NCBI RefSeq assembly: GCF_963259705.1
Contig: NC_081840.1
Coordinates: forward strand, 151,836,282-151,900,281
DNA: 64,000 bases
Direction of reading: 5' to 3'
DNA from: Myotis daubentonii
Lineage: Eukaryota; Chordata; Mammalia; Chiroptera; Vespertilionidae
The notes below the pieces were generated by a model. It had not been told where the DNA came from. It saw only the letters and a list, made by a program, of their open reading frames with translations, and did not search any database. Made by a program: the position numbers and the translations under genes. Positions 24,292 to 34,431 of the stretch are shown here, piece after piece. The first letter of the stretch is position 1, and each line of letters opens with the position of its first letter.

Positions 24292-24810
24292 TCTTGATAG
24301 GAAAGGCAACACGTATTCTCTTTAAGAGATGCTAATTGAAAAGACAGAATCTGACCCAATATAAATATTATTAAGCTCTATTAACAAACACACACACAAA
24401 CACGGGCATAACCACAGAGGTGTTTATGCAAGCTCTCAAAAATCACAGAAAGAAGCACACACACCATTGTTTCAAGCACTCAAAGCCAGATACATTGAAG
24501 TTCCTATGATAACCAAAGGTTTCATGCAAGCAAAGTAGAAGCCTCATTGCTCAATTACCTCTCTCTGCAGCCAATGCTTTACATGTGCAAAGTCTGCCAT
24601 TAAAACTTACTTGGTTTAATATGATTCTGTCACAGAAAAGACTTATTACATTCAACATGCCAACTGTTTGTTTTGCCCATCATGGCGGGAATGGCTTGCA
24701 CACATGAGACAAAGGAGAAAGGTTCAAGATCAAGATGCTAGGTGCTCAGAAGCTAATATTATCTATCAGTTTGCCTGGTTTATAGGAAAATATCCATTTA
24801 TGTTAAAACC
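24292..24810. other. single-copy DNA, no gene seen
   Basis: Short CA-rich bits lie at 24388-24400. No repeat or exon was recognised before the LINE-1 starts. Confidence 0.35.
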
Positions 24811-25157
24811 TATCATCAAAGTGTGTATAGAAAGAACATGACAAGCCCACAGCTAACACTGTACTCAACAGTGAAAAGCTGAAAGTTTTCCTTCTAAAAT
24901 CAGGAACAAGACATGCTGTCCACTTTCACAACTTGTACTCAGCAGAGTAGTGAAAGTCCTAACCATAGCAGTGAGGCATGAAGAGAAATGAAAGGCGTCA
25001 AAACTCAAAAGGAAGAAGGAAAACTCACTATTTACAGATGATATGATATTATATATAGAAAATACTAAAGGTGCCACCAAAAAACTTAGAACTAATAAAT
25101 TAATTCAGTAAAGACACAGTATACAAAATCAATATTCAGAAACCAGTTGCTTTTCTA

Positions 25158-25473
25158 TCTATACTTTATAATAGGGTAATATGCAAATTGGTCCAGGACG
25201 TTGTCATGTAATGACCAAACAGCAGGAGGGTGGGGCAGCGAGCTATAAGCAGTGGAGAGCTACAGGAGGGTGGGGCAGTGGGTAGAGAGCTACAGGAGGG
25301 TGGGGCAGTGGGTGGAGAGCTACAGGAGGGCGGGGCAGCGGGCGGAAAGGTACAGGAGGGTGGGGCAGTGAGCTTTGTGCAGCGGAGAACTAGGAGTGGC
25401 GGTGGGCGGGGTGGCCAGCTGAAGCAAGCAGCAGAGAGCTACTTGCATATGGATTCTTACGCAGGGCCACTAG
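25158..25473 (+). mobile_element. Helitron carrying a minisatellite, nested in LINE-1
   Basis: The 5' end is tctatactttataatagggt followed by 'aatatgcaaattgg'; the 3' end is 'ggccactag', ending in CTAG. Removing 25158-25473 rejoins the LINE-1 as 'gcttttcta|tatactaataat', which matches the ORF2 consensus. This fixes both ends to the base and shows the expected A^T site. Only the 5' end resembles HeliBat, and I see no clean 3' hairpin. The interior is dominated by the repeat described next. It is non-autonomous. It could be a diverged HeliBat or a separate Helitron family. Confidence 0.85.
25252..25375 (+). repeat. 30-bp minisatellite inside the Helitron
   Basis: About four copies of a 30-bp unit beginning gagagctacaggagggtggg. 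Later units differ by single changes (tgg to cgg, agag to aaag), and partial units continue to about 25440. The period is a multiple of three, so an open frame with a 10-residue repeat (GELQEGGAVG-like) appears at 25230-25481. I take that frame as incidental. Confidence 0.9.
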
Positions 25474-26710
25474 TATACTAATAATAAACTATCAGAAAGA
25501 GAAATTGAGAAAATCCCATTTACAGTTGCATCAAGAAAAATAAAACACCTAGAAATAAATTTAACCAAGGAGATAAAATAACTGTATTTTGAAAACTATA
25601 GGACATTGATAGAAGAAATGAAAGAGACAAATAAATGGAAGGGGATTTCGTGCTCATAGATTACAGGAATTAATATTGCTAAAATATCCACACTGCATAA
25701 ACAAATCTACAGATTCAATGCAATACGTATAAGAATTTTTCCCAGAAATAGAACAAACAATTCTAAAATTTGTATGGAACCACAAAAGATCCCAAATATT
25801 GAGAAAGCAATATTGAGAAAGAAGAACAAAGCTGAGGCATCATGCTCTCTGATTTCAAACTATACAGTGAAGATGTATTAATCAAAACAGTATGGTACTG
25901 GCATAAAAACAGACTCATTGATCAGTGGAACAGAATACAGAGCTGAAAAATAAACCCACCTATATATGGTCAACTAATTTACGACAAAGGAGCCAAGACT
26001 ATATAATGGAGAAAGGATAGTCTCCAGTAAATAGTGTTGAGAAAACAAACTGGACAGCCACGTTCACAAGAATGAAACTGGTTAACTATCTTACACCATG
26101 ACAAAAATTAACTCAAAATGAATTGAAGACTTAATTGTAATCCCAATATATTAAGCTCCTCGAAGAAAGTATTGGTGATATGGTCCTTGACATCAAACTT
26201 GGCAATGACTTTTTGGATTTGAAACCCAAAGCAGAGGCAACAAAAGCAAAAATAAGAAAGTGAAACTACATCAAATTAAAAATTTTCTGCATAGCAAAAG
26301 AAATCATCAACAAAATGAAAAGGTCCTAAATAGGAGGAAATATTTGCAAATCATTTATCTGATAAGGAGTTAATATCCAAAATCCATAAAGGACTCACAC
26401 AACTTAAAAGCAAAAAGAAAAAATCCAATAAAAAATGGCAAAGAATCTGAATAGACATTTTTCCAAAGAAGATATAGATAGCCAACAGGTACATGAAAAG
26501 ATGCTCAACATCACTAATCGTCAAGGAAATGCAAAGCAAAACCACAATGAGATATCATCTCACACCTGTTAGAATGGCTATTCTCAAACAGGTAAGCAGT
26601 AGTGTTGTCATAGATGTAGTGAAAAGGGAACCCTGTGTGCTGTTGGAGGGAGTGTAAGCTGGTGCAGCCACTCTGAAAAACACATGGAGGTGCCTCAAAA
26701 ACTTAAAAAT

Positions 26711-26732
26711 AGAACTACCGTAGGGTAGTTCT
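26711..26732. repeat. perfect 9-bp inverted repeat in the LINE-1
   Basis: agaactacc at 26711-26719 and ggtagttct at 26724-26732 are separated by a 4-base loop. In other LINE-1 sequences the first arm is followed by 'atatgatccagc', so the second arm looks like a local change in this copy. Confidence 0.75.
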
Positions 26733-27420
26733 TGGTTCAGCAATCCCACTTCTTGATATTTCTCCAAAGGAAATAAAATCACTGTGTCGAAGACATATCT
26801 ACACTCCCATGTTCATTGCTGCATCATTTGCAATAGCTAAGACATGGTAACAAGCTAAGCATCCATCAATGGATGAATAAAGAAAATGTGGTGTATATTC
26901 CATCAATGGAATATTATTCAGCCATAATAAAAAGAATAAATCTTGCCATCTGAAACAACATGGATGGATCTAGAGGGTACTGTGCTAAGTGAAATAAGTG
27001 AGACAGAGAAAGACCAATACTGTATGACCTCACTTATATGTGGAATCAAAACAAAATCACCAAACTCATATAGATACAGAGAACAGATTGGTGGCTGCTG
27101 GGAGGGGAAGGGAGGGTGTTGAGGGATTGAAACAGGTGAAGGGGTCAAAAGGTACAATCCTCCAGCTATAAAATATATCATCATAGCATGGTGACTATAG
27201 TGAACTATTTGCAGATTTGAAAGTTGCCAATAGAGTAAATCTTAAAAGTTCTCATCAAAAGCAAAAATAAATACTCTTTAATTATGAGTGGTGATGGATG
27301 CTAACTAGGCTTATTATGGTGATCATCTCACAATATATACAAATATCAAATCAGTATGTTGTATACCTAAAACTAATATAATATTATATTGCAATTACGT
27401 ATATCTCGATTTTTTAAAAA

Positions 27421-27889
27421 TAGAAGTAAGAGTGGACTAAAGGGATTCACTCCAATACTGTAACCTTTCAACTTTACCTTGAAAAATTGTAGAGCATAAT
27501 ATTGTAAACACTAATTTGAAACTCAGAGAATTACCTATCAGATGACATCTAAGTGTATTCTGAGTGTAGTTTATTAATTACATGTAAAACACTTAATTAG
27601 CAAGACCCTTTGTGATGCTTTTATAAAAGAAATAAAATTCTGACTTAAGCATCATATATTAACTAATGCTTGCAAATACCAAACCGCTAACTATAACTGC
27701 AGAAATTTTTGGCTGGTCAAGGCAGCTTTGCTTGAAAAAGAGAAGAGAATGATAAATATTGTGATATATGTTCTTTGCCCCACCCCTCCAACACCCCCCC
27801 CTCCCCCCGGCCAAAAAAAAAAGAGGCAGTAAGCCAGGGACTAAGACATATAGCTAATTGTGCTTAGGAGCCTTCTAGGGCTGACAGTA

Positions 27890-27891
<2 letters not shown>
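27421..27891. other. AT-rich DNA, no gene seen
   Basis: This stretch holds several TAAT/ATTA-type homeodomain-like core sites (for example 27570-27605), which are common in AT-rich DNA, and a C-rich then A-rich run at 27779-27825. No gene or clear repeat was seen. Confidence 0.35.

Positions 27892-27942
<51 letters not shown>
27892..27942. repeat. (GA)n microsatellite
   Basis: About 25 uninterrupted GA units. No Ves body flanks it, unlike the GA/TC arrays at 12528 and 15389. Confidence 0.96.
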
Positions 27943-27944
<2 letters not shown>

Positions 27945-28823
27945 TCATGGCAGTTTAAGCAGTGAGCTCCCATGGAGAGAGACCAGGTTTTGCAGTAGCG
28001 AAGGGTCTTAGTAGGCCAAGGCTCCTTCCTATGGGCACAAGCACTCATCACAAATGAGAAGACAGCACATGCCTCACAGACCTGAAACCTGAGATGAGAT
28101 GGAAGGAGGGTCTAGGCTTGAACAGCAACGGGTCCCCGAGGAATGATGCACACAGGACAGGCCATGGGGGTGGTGTGTGCGGGAAAGAGCAGCTGTCACA
28201 GCACTGAGTGCATGCACACTTATCATTTCAGACCTGCAAGCACGGCCACGTGGAGGTGACGCCTTCTCCGGGCTCAGGAGAGGCTCGAGGAGACCCGCGG
28301 GGCGCATCTCCCTCCAACCTGACTACAGAGGCAGGAGTGTGGCACCAGCAGGTCCCCCGTGCAGGGAGAACTCAATTTAGGGCACAGACTTCTGGTGCCA
28401 TTTTCAGAACACGCAACAACGAAATGCAATCTTCTCTTACCCATTACTGCTCTACTGCAATAAGAGTCGAGTTAGCATTTTTATCAGCCACGCTTTAGAA
28501 TTTTAATGATTTTGCGTTTTCCTCAGGTCGAGCATTCCCCTCCCCTAACTCAGCTGCTATTTCTGGATGTCATTCTCCACACTGCTCTCAAGCCAAGTGC
28601 CCTGCTGCCATCGGCTGTGATGACTTACGAACTCAAGTTTTCGAATACAAAATTAATGGAGATTTTAAAAATTACTATACACGTCAGTTGGCAAAGATCC
28701 CACCCAATTGTGCTATTCTATTCCAAATGTGCCAGCACCTCGTTACAGCCCATAAGTGTCTGTGAATGGACTCCCTTCTGACACTTCCATACACAACACA
28801 AAGAAGGTAGCTTTTATTCATAA
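27943..28823. other. single-copy DNA, no gene seen
   Basis: Open frames of 91-96 codons at 28208-28781 have no recognisable domain. No repeat was recognised. Confidence 0.35.
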
Positions 28824-28965
28824 CTAGAGGCCCGGTGCACAAAATTTGTGCAAAGGGCTCGGTCGGCCCTCGCAGCCCTGGCTTCGTCCAGAAGGTTGTC
28901 TGGACAGTCGTTCCACTATTTGGCTGTCCAGTCTAATTTGCATATGACGTTTTTATTATTATAGA
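28824..28965 (-). mobile_element. short HeliBat Helitron, minus strand
   Basis: On the minus strand it starts tctataataataaaaacgtc, continues 'atatgcaaattag', and ends with a hairpin (plus-strand tgcacaaaatttgtgca, 28836-28852) followed by 'ccgggcctctag'. The flanks are A (28823) and T (28966), the expected target. At 142 bp it is the shortest here. It has an extra internal inverted repeat, ctggacag/ctgtccag (28899-28930), in place of the longer family's body. Confidence 0.94.
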
Positions 28966-29084
28966 TTACGGTCGTTAGTCACAGCTGTGCTGTAAAGTAA
29001 ATGCTGATTCACCACAGAATAAGTCACACTTTAGTATTAACTGTATTTCATCATAATTGTCTTTTGACAATTGTTTGTGTGTTG

Positions 29085-29270
29085 TAAAGCAATGTTAAGG
29101 ATGGGTTTGGCTGTGACTGTCCACAAATCCCTACCCTCTCTAACCTCAGTTTTTTCATCCACAGTTTCTTCAATAACAAGCCTCCTTCACAAGGTTGCAT
29201 GAGAATTAAATAAGCTGGCATGAAAACTACCCAGCACAATGCAGACCCCAGTAACTACTGGACAGATGTT
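29085..29270 (-). repeat. MIR SINE, minus strand
   Basis: Plus-strand order 'ctctctaacctcagttttttcatcc', 'gcatgagaattaaataagctggcatg', 'acccagcacaatgc' is the reverse complement of the MIR core. The landmark 'cctcagtttcctcatctgtaaaatg' is only partly kept. Confidence 0.62.
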
Positions 29271-29481
29271 CATTTCAGTTCACTCTTTCCTCCCCAGTTG
29301 AGCAAAACTAAATACTTATATTGAGACTAAATAATAACAAACAGTTTTGACTAGAATGTCACGAATAGAGACTGACCACCACATTCCATTTAAGGTATTT
29401 AATTCACTAACTGGGGTATACATATATTTTCATTTATTATGATCTTTGTATTTCTGACATTGCTCAAAATGCTTAAAATTG

Positions 29482-29698
29482 GCCCTGGCCAGGGGGATCA
29501 GTTGGTTGCAGCATCGTCCCATAGACCAAAAGGTTTTGGAGTTCAATCCCTGGTCAGGGCCCATATGGGAGGCAACCAATCAATGTTTCTTTCTCACATC
29601 GATGTTTCTCTCTCTCTCCCCACCCCCCTCCCCTTCCTCTCTCTCTAAAAAAAATCAATAGAAACATATCCTCAGGTGAGGATTAAAAAAAAGAAAAG
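29482..29698 (+). mobile_element. Ves SINE, 'cctcaggtgaggatt' tail type
   Basis: The head ggccctggccagggggatca has a damaged A box, and the B box is changed to 'gagttcaatccc'. The body 'ggcaaccaatcaatgtttctttctcacatcgatg' is followed by a T/C-rich zone, 'aaaatcaatagaaacatat' and the palindromic tail motif cctcaggtgagg, then A-rich sequence. The same tail occurs at 47939. Target duplication is not certain (cttaaaatt / tttaaattt). Confidence 0.9.
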
Positions 29699-30129
29699 GT
29701 TTAAATTTGAACTAATCACACCTGCACCTTGAGTGTGCCTATCAGCAGAAGATAAAAACCTTACACTTCATGAATGAACAAAATCCAGTATGGATGCACC
29801 CTGTGGTATTTTTTATTAATCCTCTGACACAGTAAAATGGACCCATCTTTTGACATATTACTGGCACTTAACAAGGGAATGGCCTCCAGCTGAATGAAGA
29901 AATCACGATTTAAAAGACATAAATATAGTTTATCATCAATTCACCAGTGATTAGCAATGACTTTTTTTAAAGAAAAAAAAAGGCATCAGGATTGTAAGCA
30001 GGAATTAATAAAGGCAACAGTAAATTTCAAATCAATCCCATTTTCTATGTCCCCATAACAGTCTATACGTGGTTTTTACACATTGCCACACTAAGTCGTC
30101 AATGTGCTCCCTCCCCTGATTGTGGCAAG

Positions 30130-30235
30130 AGCTTCCCAAACTAACTGTGGATTCATCTTTGTACCTAAGCAGCTAACACCCTTCCTGGCACATAGGAAGG
30201 ACTCCATGATATCTTTCCAATGCATGAATGGCCAG
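30130..30235 (+). repeat. L2 LINE 3'-end-like fragment
   Basis: 'cacccttcctggcacataggaaggactcc' followed by 'catgaatgg' resembles the conserved L2 3' end ('cctggcacatagtaggtgctca'). Only a short, degenerate part is recognisable. It could also be MIR3. Confidence 0.45.
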
Positions 30236-31309
30236 ATGAAGGGTTGGCAGCCCTATCACTAGCCCAGTAGCTTGTGAAAAATATAAAATAACTTTCGGCC
30301 TTCAAGGAACTTAACTCTAACTGGTACAAGATTTCCTTATGTGAAAATTACATAACCATGACTGATAGAAGTCTAAAAACATGATAAATTCATGGTAAAA
30401 TAACACAGTGAACTTGGCTGAGACTAAGCAGGAAGACTTTTTTTTAACTGTTGAAGAGGAAAGAACTAAAAAAGTATCTTTTAAAAGATTGCAAGCAACT
30501 TGTTTCTCTTAAAGTAGAACCTGAAATCTACCTTTGAGACAGCCTGCCCTTTTGTCCTGAAAAACAAAACAACAAAACAGACTATTCTAGCAGCGGTCCA
30601 TCAAAAGTGAAATTCCCAAATAAATGGCAAACTCAAAGCACTTATTTAAAAATCCAAAACTACAGACAAATACTCTCAAAATTGAGTCATCCTACCCTCA
30701 ATTCCCAAATTTGGAGAAGTGCACAAAGTTCTTATTTTCCCTGTTTACGTAAACACTCTCTATTCTTCTTCCGTCCTAGATGTCTGTCTTATCCTTCCAT
30801 AATAGAACTTATGAATCATTTTCAATTTTGACATAGAGGATGCTGTGTTATCTTGAACTGTTTGTACTGGCAACGTTAGAAGGATTCTGCTACATAGTGA
30901 TGAAGCAGTACTCTATGAATAAAGTTAAACAGTAGGAAGATGGATATTTCCTGATTGGTGGCAACTTCCCATTTATTTAGTTAAGTGGTAGTAAAAAAAA
31001 AACACGGTTGTGATAAGTAAAGGAAAACAAAATAGTTGATATGATGCTAATATACTGTAAAGTTTCTTTTGCTTATACAAGTCACCCAGTCACTATTAAA
31101 TTTCAGTGTTTTCATCTAGAGAAAAACCGACTTCTTAGAGCAATTATGATGATTGAATGAACGCACACAATGCCAGAAAGGTGCAACAACTTGCCAAAGT
31201 TCATGTATTACATAGCAAAGAACAACCATTTTCACCCTAGTCTCTGTTCATGCAAGACAGATGGTACTGCACTAGAGGCTGCTAGAGCCCTATTCCTGGT
31301 ACCACATGA
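30236..31309. other. AT-rich DNA, no gene seen
   Basis: AT-rich with short A runs. 31130-31235 has faint MIR wording ('aacttgccaaagttcatg'). No exon was recognised. Confidence 0.35.
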
Positions 31310-31563
31310 CATACACACATAATTCATATAGTGTATATGTCTAGTATGCATACATCTATAGTGTATAAACAGTGCCCACACATATATGCATTCATAGTGC
31401 ATGCACATACATAGTGTCATACACATATACACACATGTAGTTCATATATACATATAGTGTACATACATATATTCATGTAGTGCATATGCATATCATATGC
31501 ATACATATAGCATATATACATATGTTATATATATACCTGTAGTGTAGATAAGTATCGTCTCCA
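31310..31563. repeat. AT-rich 'catatagtgtata' minisatellite, left part
   Basis: Imperfect repeats of TATACATATAGTG-like words. The same kind of repeat resumes at 32134, so a composite Helitron has split one array. Confidence 0.85.
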
Positions 31564-32133
31564 TCTATATAATAAAAGCCTAAGCGACCATTACGGTGGA
31601 ATGACCAGAACGACCAGTCGCTTTGATGCTCACTGACCACCAGGGGGCAGACACTCGACACAGGAGCTGTCCCCTGGTGGTCAGTGTGATCCCACAGGGG
31701 GAGCGCCGCTCACCCAGAAGCTGGGCTCATGGCTGGTGAGCGCAGCAATGGTGGCGGGAGCTTCTACCTCCTCCGCAGCAGCACTGAGGAGCAGTGAGCT
31801 GAGCAGTAAGGAGCAGCAAGCAGGCATGTGGTAAGGAGTGAGGGGTCCTCGATTGCAAGAGGGATGTACAACTGCAAGAGGGCCCAGGCCAGGCTGAGGG
31901 ATCCCCGCCCCCCCCCCAGGGCAGGAACTTCTACTCCTATATAATAAAAGGCTAATGTGCAAATTGTCCCCACGGGCAGGAGTTCGACCGACTGGGAGTT
32001 AGGTGTGCGCTGACCACCAGAGGGTGGCATGGAACATGGCGGGGAAGGGAGGCCCTGGCCGGTGGCGGCGGCAGGCAGCCGACAGCCACTAGGAACCCTA
32101 CCTGTGCACGAATTTCGTGCACTGGGCCTCTAG
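31564..32133 (+). mobile_element. composite HeliBat Helitron with two 5' ends
   Basis: The first 5' end, tctatataataaaagcctaa, is at 31564. A second 5' end, tcctatataataaaaggcta ('atgtgcaaattg' next), is at 31935. Only one 3' end exists: hairpin gtgcacgaatttcgtgcac at 32104-32122, then 'tgggcctctag' to 32133. The outer flanks are A (31563) and T (32134), the normal site, whereas the inner 5' end is preceded by C. The whole 570 bp therefore looks like one inserted unit. The first part carries the usual HeliBat body with the inverted 'gaccaccaggggg / cccctggtggtc' motif. It is non-autonomous. Confidence 0.93.
31637..31680. promoter_or_regulatory. inverted pair of CTCF-core-like motifs in HeliBat
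   Basis: ccaccagggggcag lies on the plus strand at 31637-31650 and ccaccaggggacag on the minus strand at 31667-31680, with 16 bp between. Both fit the vertebrate CTCF core (CCASYAGRKGGC) over its 12 positions, except that the second has A at the final C. Binding is not shown. These are motif matches within a transposon. Confidence 0.45.
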
Positions 32134-32290
32134 TACATATATAATAGCTATGCACATATACAGTGTAAACACATATATAAGCACAGTTACACACATATAA
32201 TGTATATATAGTGTATATACAAACAATGTACACATGTGTTACAAATACAAACTTATGTACAATGTACATACAATAGTGTACATACATCGA
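32134..32290. repeat. AT-rich minisatellite, right part
   Basis: It continues the TATA/CATA/AGTG repeat seen at 31310-31563. Its minus-strand open frame rich in Tyr, Cys, Val and Ile is an artefact. Confidence 0.85.
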
Positions 32291-34420
32291 GACCCTGAAA
32301 GGGCCAACCTTTAACACACCTTAGACCTGCTGCTAGTTCTCCATGAATTTTTTTTCAAACTAGAACTCAGACGGGATTTTTAAAAATGAATTCCGATGAA
32401 TACAGCTAGTGGCACCAACACAGTGAAAACGGCGCAGCCCGCTCCTTGCAGGTCTGGCTTGACAGAAGTTCAGCTCTTTCCTCCTGCAGGATGTGCATGC
32501 AGGCTGATCAGCAATGAGGTCAGTGTTCTTTCGAAAAATCAGAAAAGAAACTTGTCCTCATGTTTTGGCTTTGAGACTAGGCCTCTTATTTAACAAAGTA
32601 ACTAATGAACTTCTTGAGTCACATTATTCTTAACTTCCTGGAGAAACAGACAAACGTCCCGGGAAGAGACACAACCCAATGCCACTACGGAATGTGCCTG
32701 CCACCCGGCCACTCGCCAAGTATGACCTTTCTGATACAATATTTGTGCCTCTCTACTCATGCTTTTTCTTTTATTGAAATAAGCTAATCAAGAGATAACT
32801 AGCCATGGGTTTATATTTTTTTAAAAAAATGAAAGCACAACTTTCTAAATGAGAGACTGCTATATGTCAACAGTATACTATCAATACAATAGTCACTAAA
32901 ACAGTGGCCATTGTAGAAAAAAAATAAAGGCATGAACTCTTCTCCAAATAAATAAAAACTAGATTCTGGGAATACAAAAAAAAACAAGGAAACTTACCCA
33001 AGGAAAACTGTTCATGAACTGTTAATCAAAGCTGTATTTCGAAAATGTACTTTCAGATTTTTAAAAAAGATTTTTTAATTGCAATACTTAGATACCCATT
33101 GGGGGAAAAAACAACAGAATATACACATATGGTATAAATACCAACATGTACAATGAAAATACAGCTATCTGGAAGAATCACACAAAACAATTTTAATGTC
33201 TTTTCAATAAAGTTAATTAAACTATATCATTTAAGTAGCGGCCTCCTCTGTTCTTTATTTGAAGCTGTGAATGGAATGAACACCGGGAGGGAGGAAGTGA
33301 ACCAACAGTGAGGCCATGTAGACAGGCTGTGCGCAGTGAGCAGTGGCTGAGGCTGTGGTACTGAGCTCTGGGTCAGGTCTGCCCCCAGCCCTCCCCCAAC
33401 CCCCTCCCCCCACTGCAGGAGAGATGGAACCTGTCTTCAGAAGCCCTCAACCTGCCCCCTGCCCTATGCAATCCTCTCTAATTCATCTTCTCCAAGTGCA
33501 GCCTAAGCCCAACATCTCATAGCATCCTAGGTATTTATTGTGTGTAACAGGCACTTGGTTATTAGAGTGCCCCTGGTTACCTGAGAACCTGGGGGGTGGA
33601 GCGGGGGGAGTGCAGACTTGATTTTCTGAGGAGATAGAAACCAGCCAACAAATCCCAGCCCAGCACCCCGAGCCGAGCCGGCATCCCAGGAGGAAATCTG
33701 AGGAAGAGCTCCCTGTCCCGGTAACTCTCTTTGGAACTGCTCCCATGCAAACAAAAACAGACAATCCTCTTTGTAAAAACCCACAGTTCAATCGCTACAG
33801 ACACAGAAGGAAACCTGGTGACTTGGGATGGGGGCAAACCAACAGGTACAGAATTTATATCAGGAAGAACAGTGTTTCCAAACGGAGTCTTCAGTCCACC
33901 TGGCCATGAACGCGTCTGCCCTTAGACTCACTGACTAGGACACACGTTTCACCTGTTCTTGTGTTGAATAAAATGGAGCCAAACACTGTAATGACACAGA
34001 AGAGCTCTGAGAAAAGCCTTTTTAGGTGCTCACAACTTCCGTAGAAAGAAGAAGAAATCATAGTATATAGGAGCTCCTACAATGTAGCTGCAAAGCAATG
34101 AAAGCAAGTTTCCATTTCCAGATAAGAACACTTCTCATGTACATCACAGCTGCCATCTTCAGAAAAAGTATGGCTTTTCTTTGTAAACAAAACAATACGG
34201 ATTTAAGATCGTTTTGCCACATATTTTTAAAAAGGCACGCACAATGTTTTATCAGTCATCATCATATTCTCACAGACATCACCACAGGCAGCCTGTAGAT
34301 GTATTAGAGCTTGTGATTTACGAAACTGTCGGTGTGACCACTTTTACCCCCACAAACATGACACACACAGCAATGCATGGCATTTCCTCCGAAGGTACGC
34401 TGCCATGTACGTGTTGGAAG
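32291..34420. other. single-copy DNA, no gene seen
   Basis: AT-rich in 32290-33230, then moderately GC-rich with a C run near 33400. Open frames of 85-102 codons at 33483-33837 overlap on one strand in three frames and show no domain. Confidence 0.35.
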
Positions 34421-34431
34421 AAGTGCCATTG
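34421..34431. repeat. left target duplication of the NPM1 retrocopy
   Basis: aagtgccattg, repeated at 35399-35409 just after the A-rich tail. The match extends about four more bases upstream with one mismatch (gaag / gaaa). Confidence 0.85.

Larger units (their letters stand above)
24811..27420 (+). mobile_element. LINE-1 3' portion (ORF2 remnant and 3'UTR), ancient
   Basis: This is a 5'-truncated LINE-1. It starts within the reverse-transcriptase part of ORF2, at a sequence corresponding to the 'NGEKL...SGTRQG' region, and passes the catalytic-motif area ('ctatttacagatgatatgata', encoding FADDM with the first codon altered). It then runs through the C-terminal ORF2 to 'aacatggatggatctagaggg', 'ctaagtgaaataagt' and a degraded 3'UTR ending in an A-rich run near 27415. 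Many stops and small indels make it dead. Its look suggests an old L1M-type lineage shared across placental mammals. A Helitron interrupts it at 25158-25473. Confidence 0.93.

Noticed and set aside
25252..25375. CRISPR-like regularly spaced 30-bp repeat
   Set aside because: The units are contiguous with no spacers and sit within a Helitron in a mammalian genome. It is a minisatellite.
27540..27610. Homeodomain-type enhancer suggested by clustered TAAT/ATTA words
   Set aside because: Such words are expected by chance in AT-rich DNA, and conservation cannot be judged from this window.
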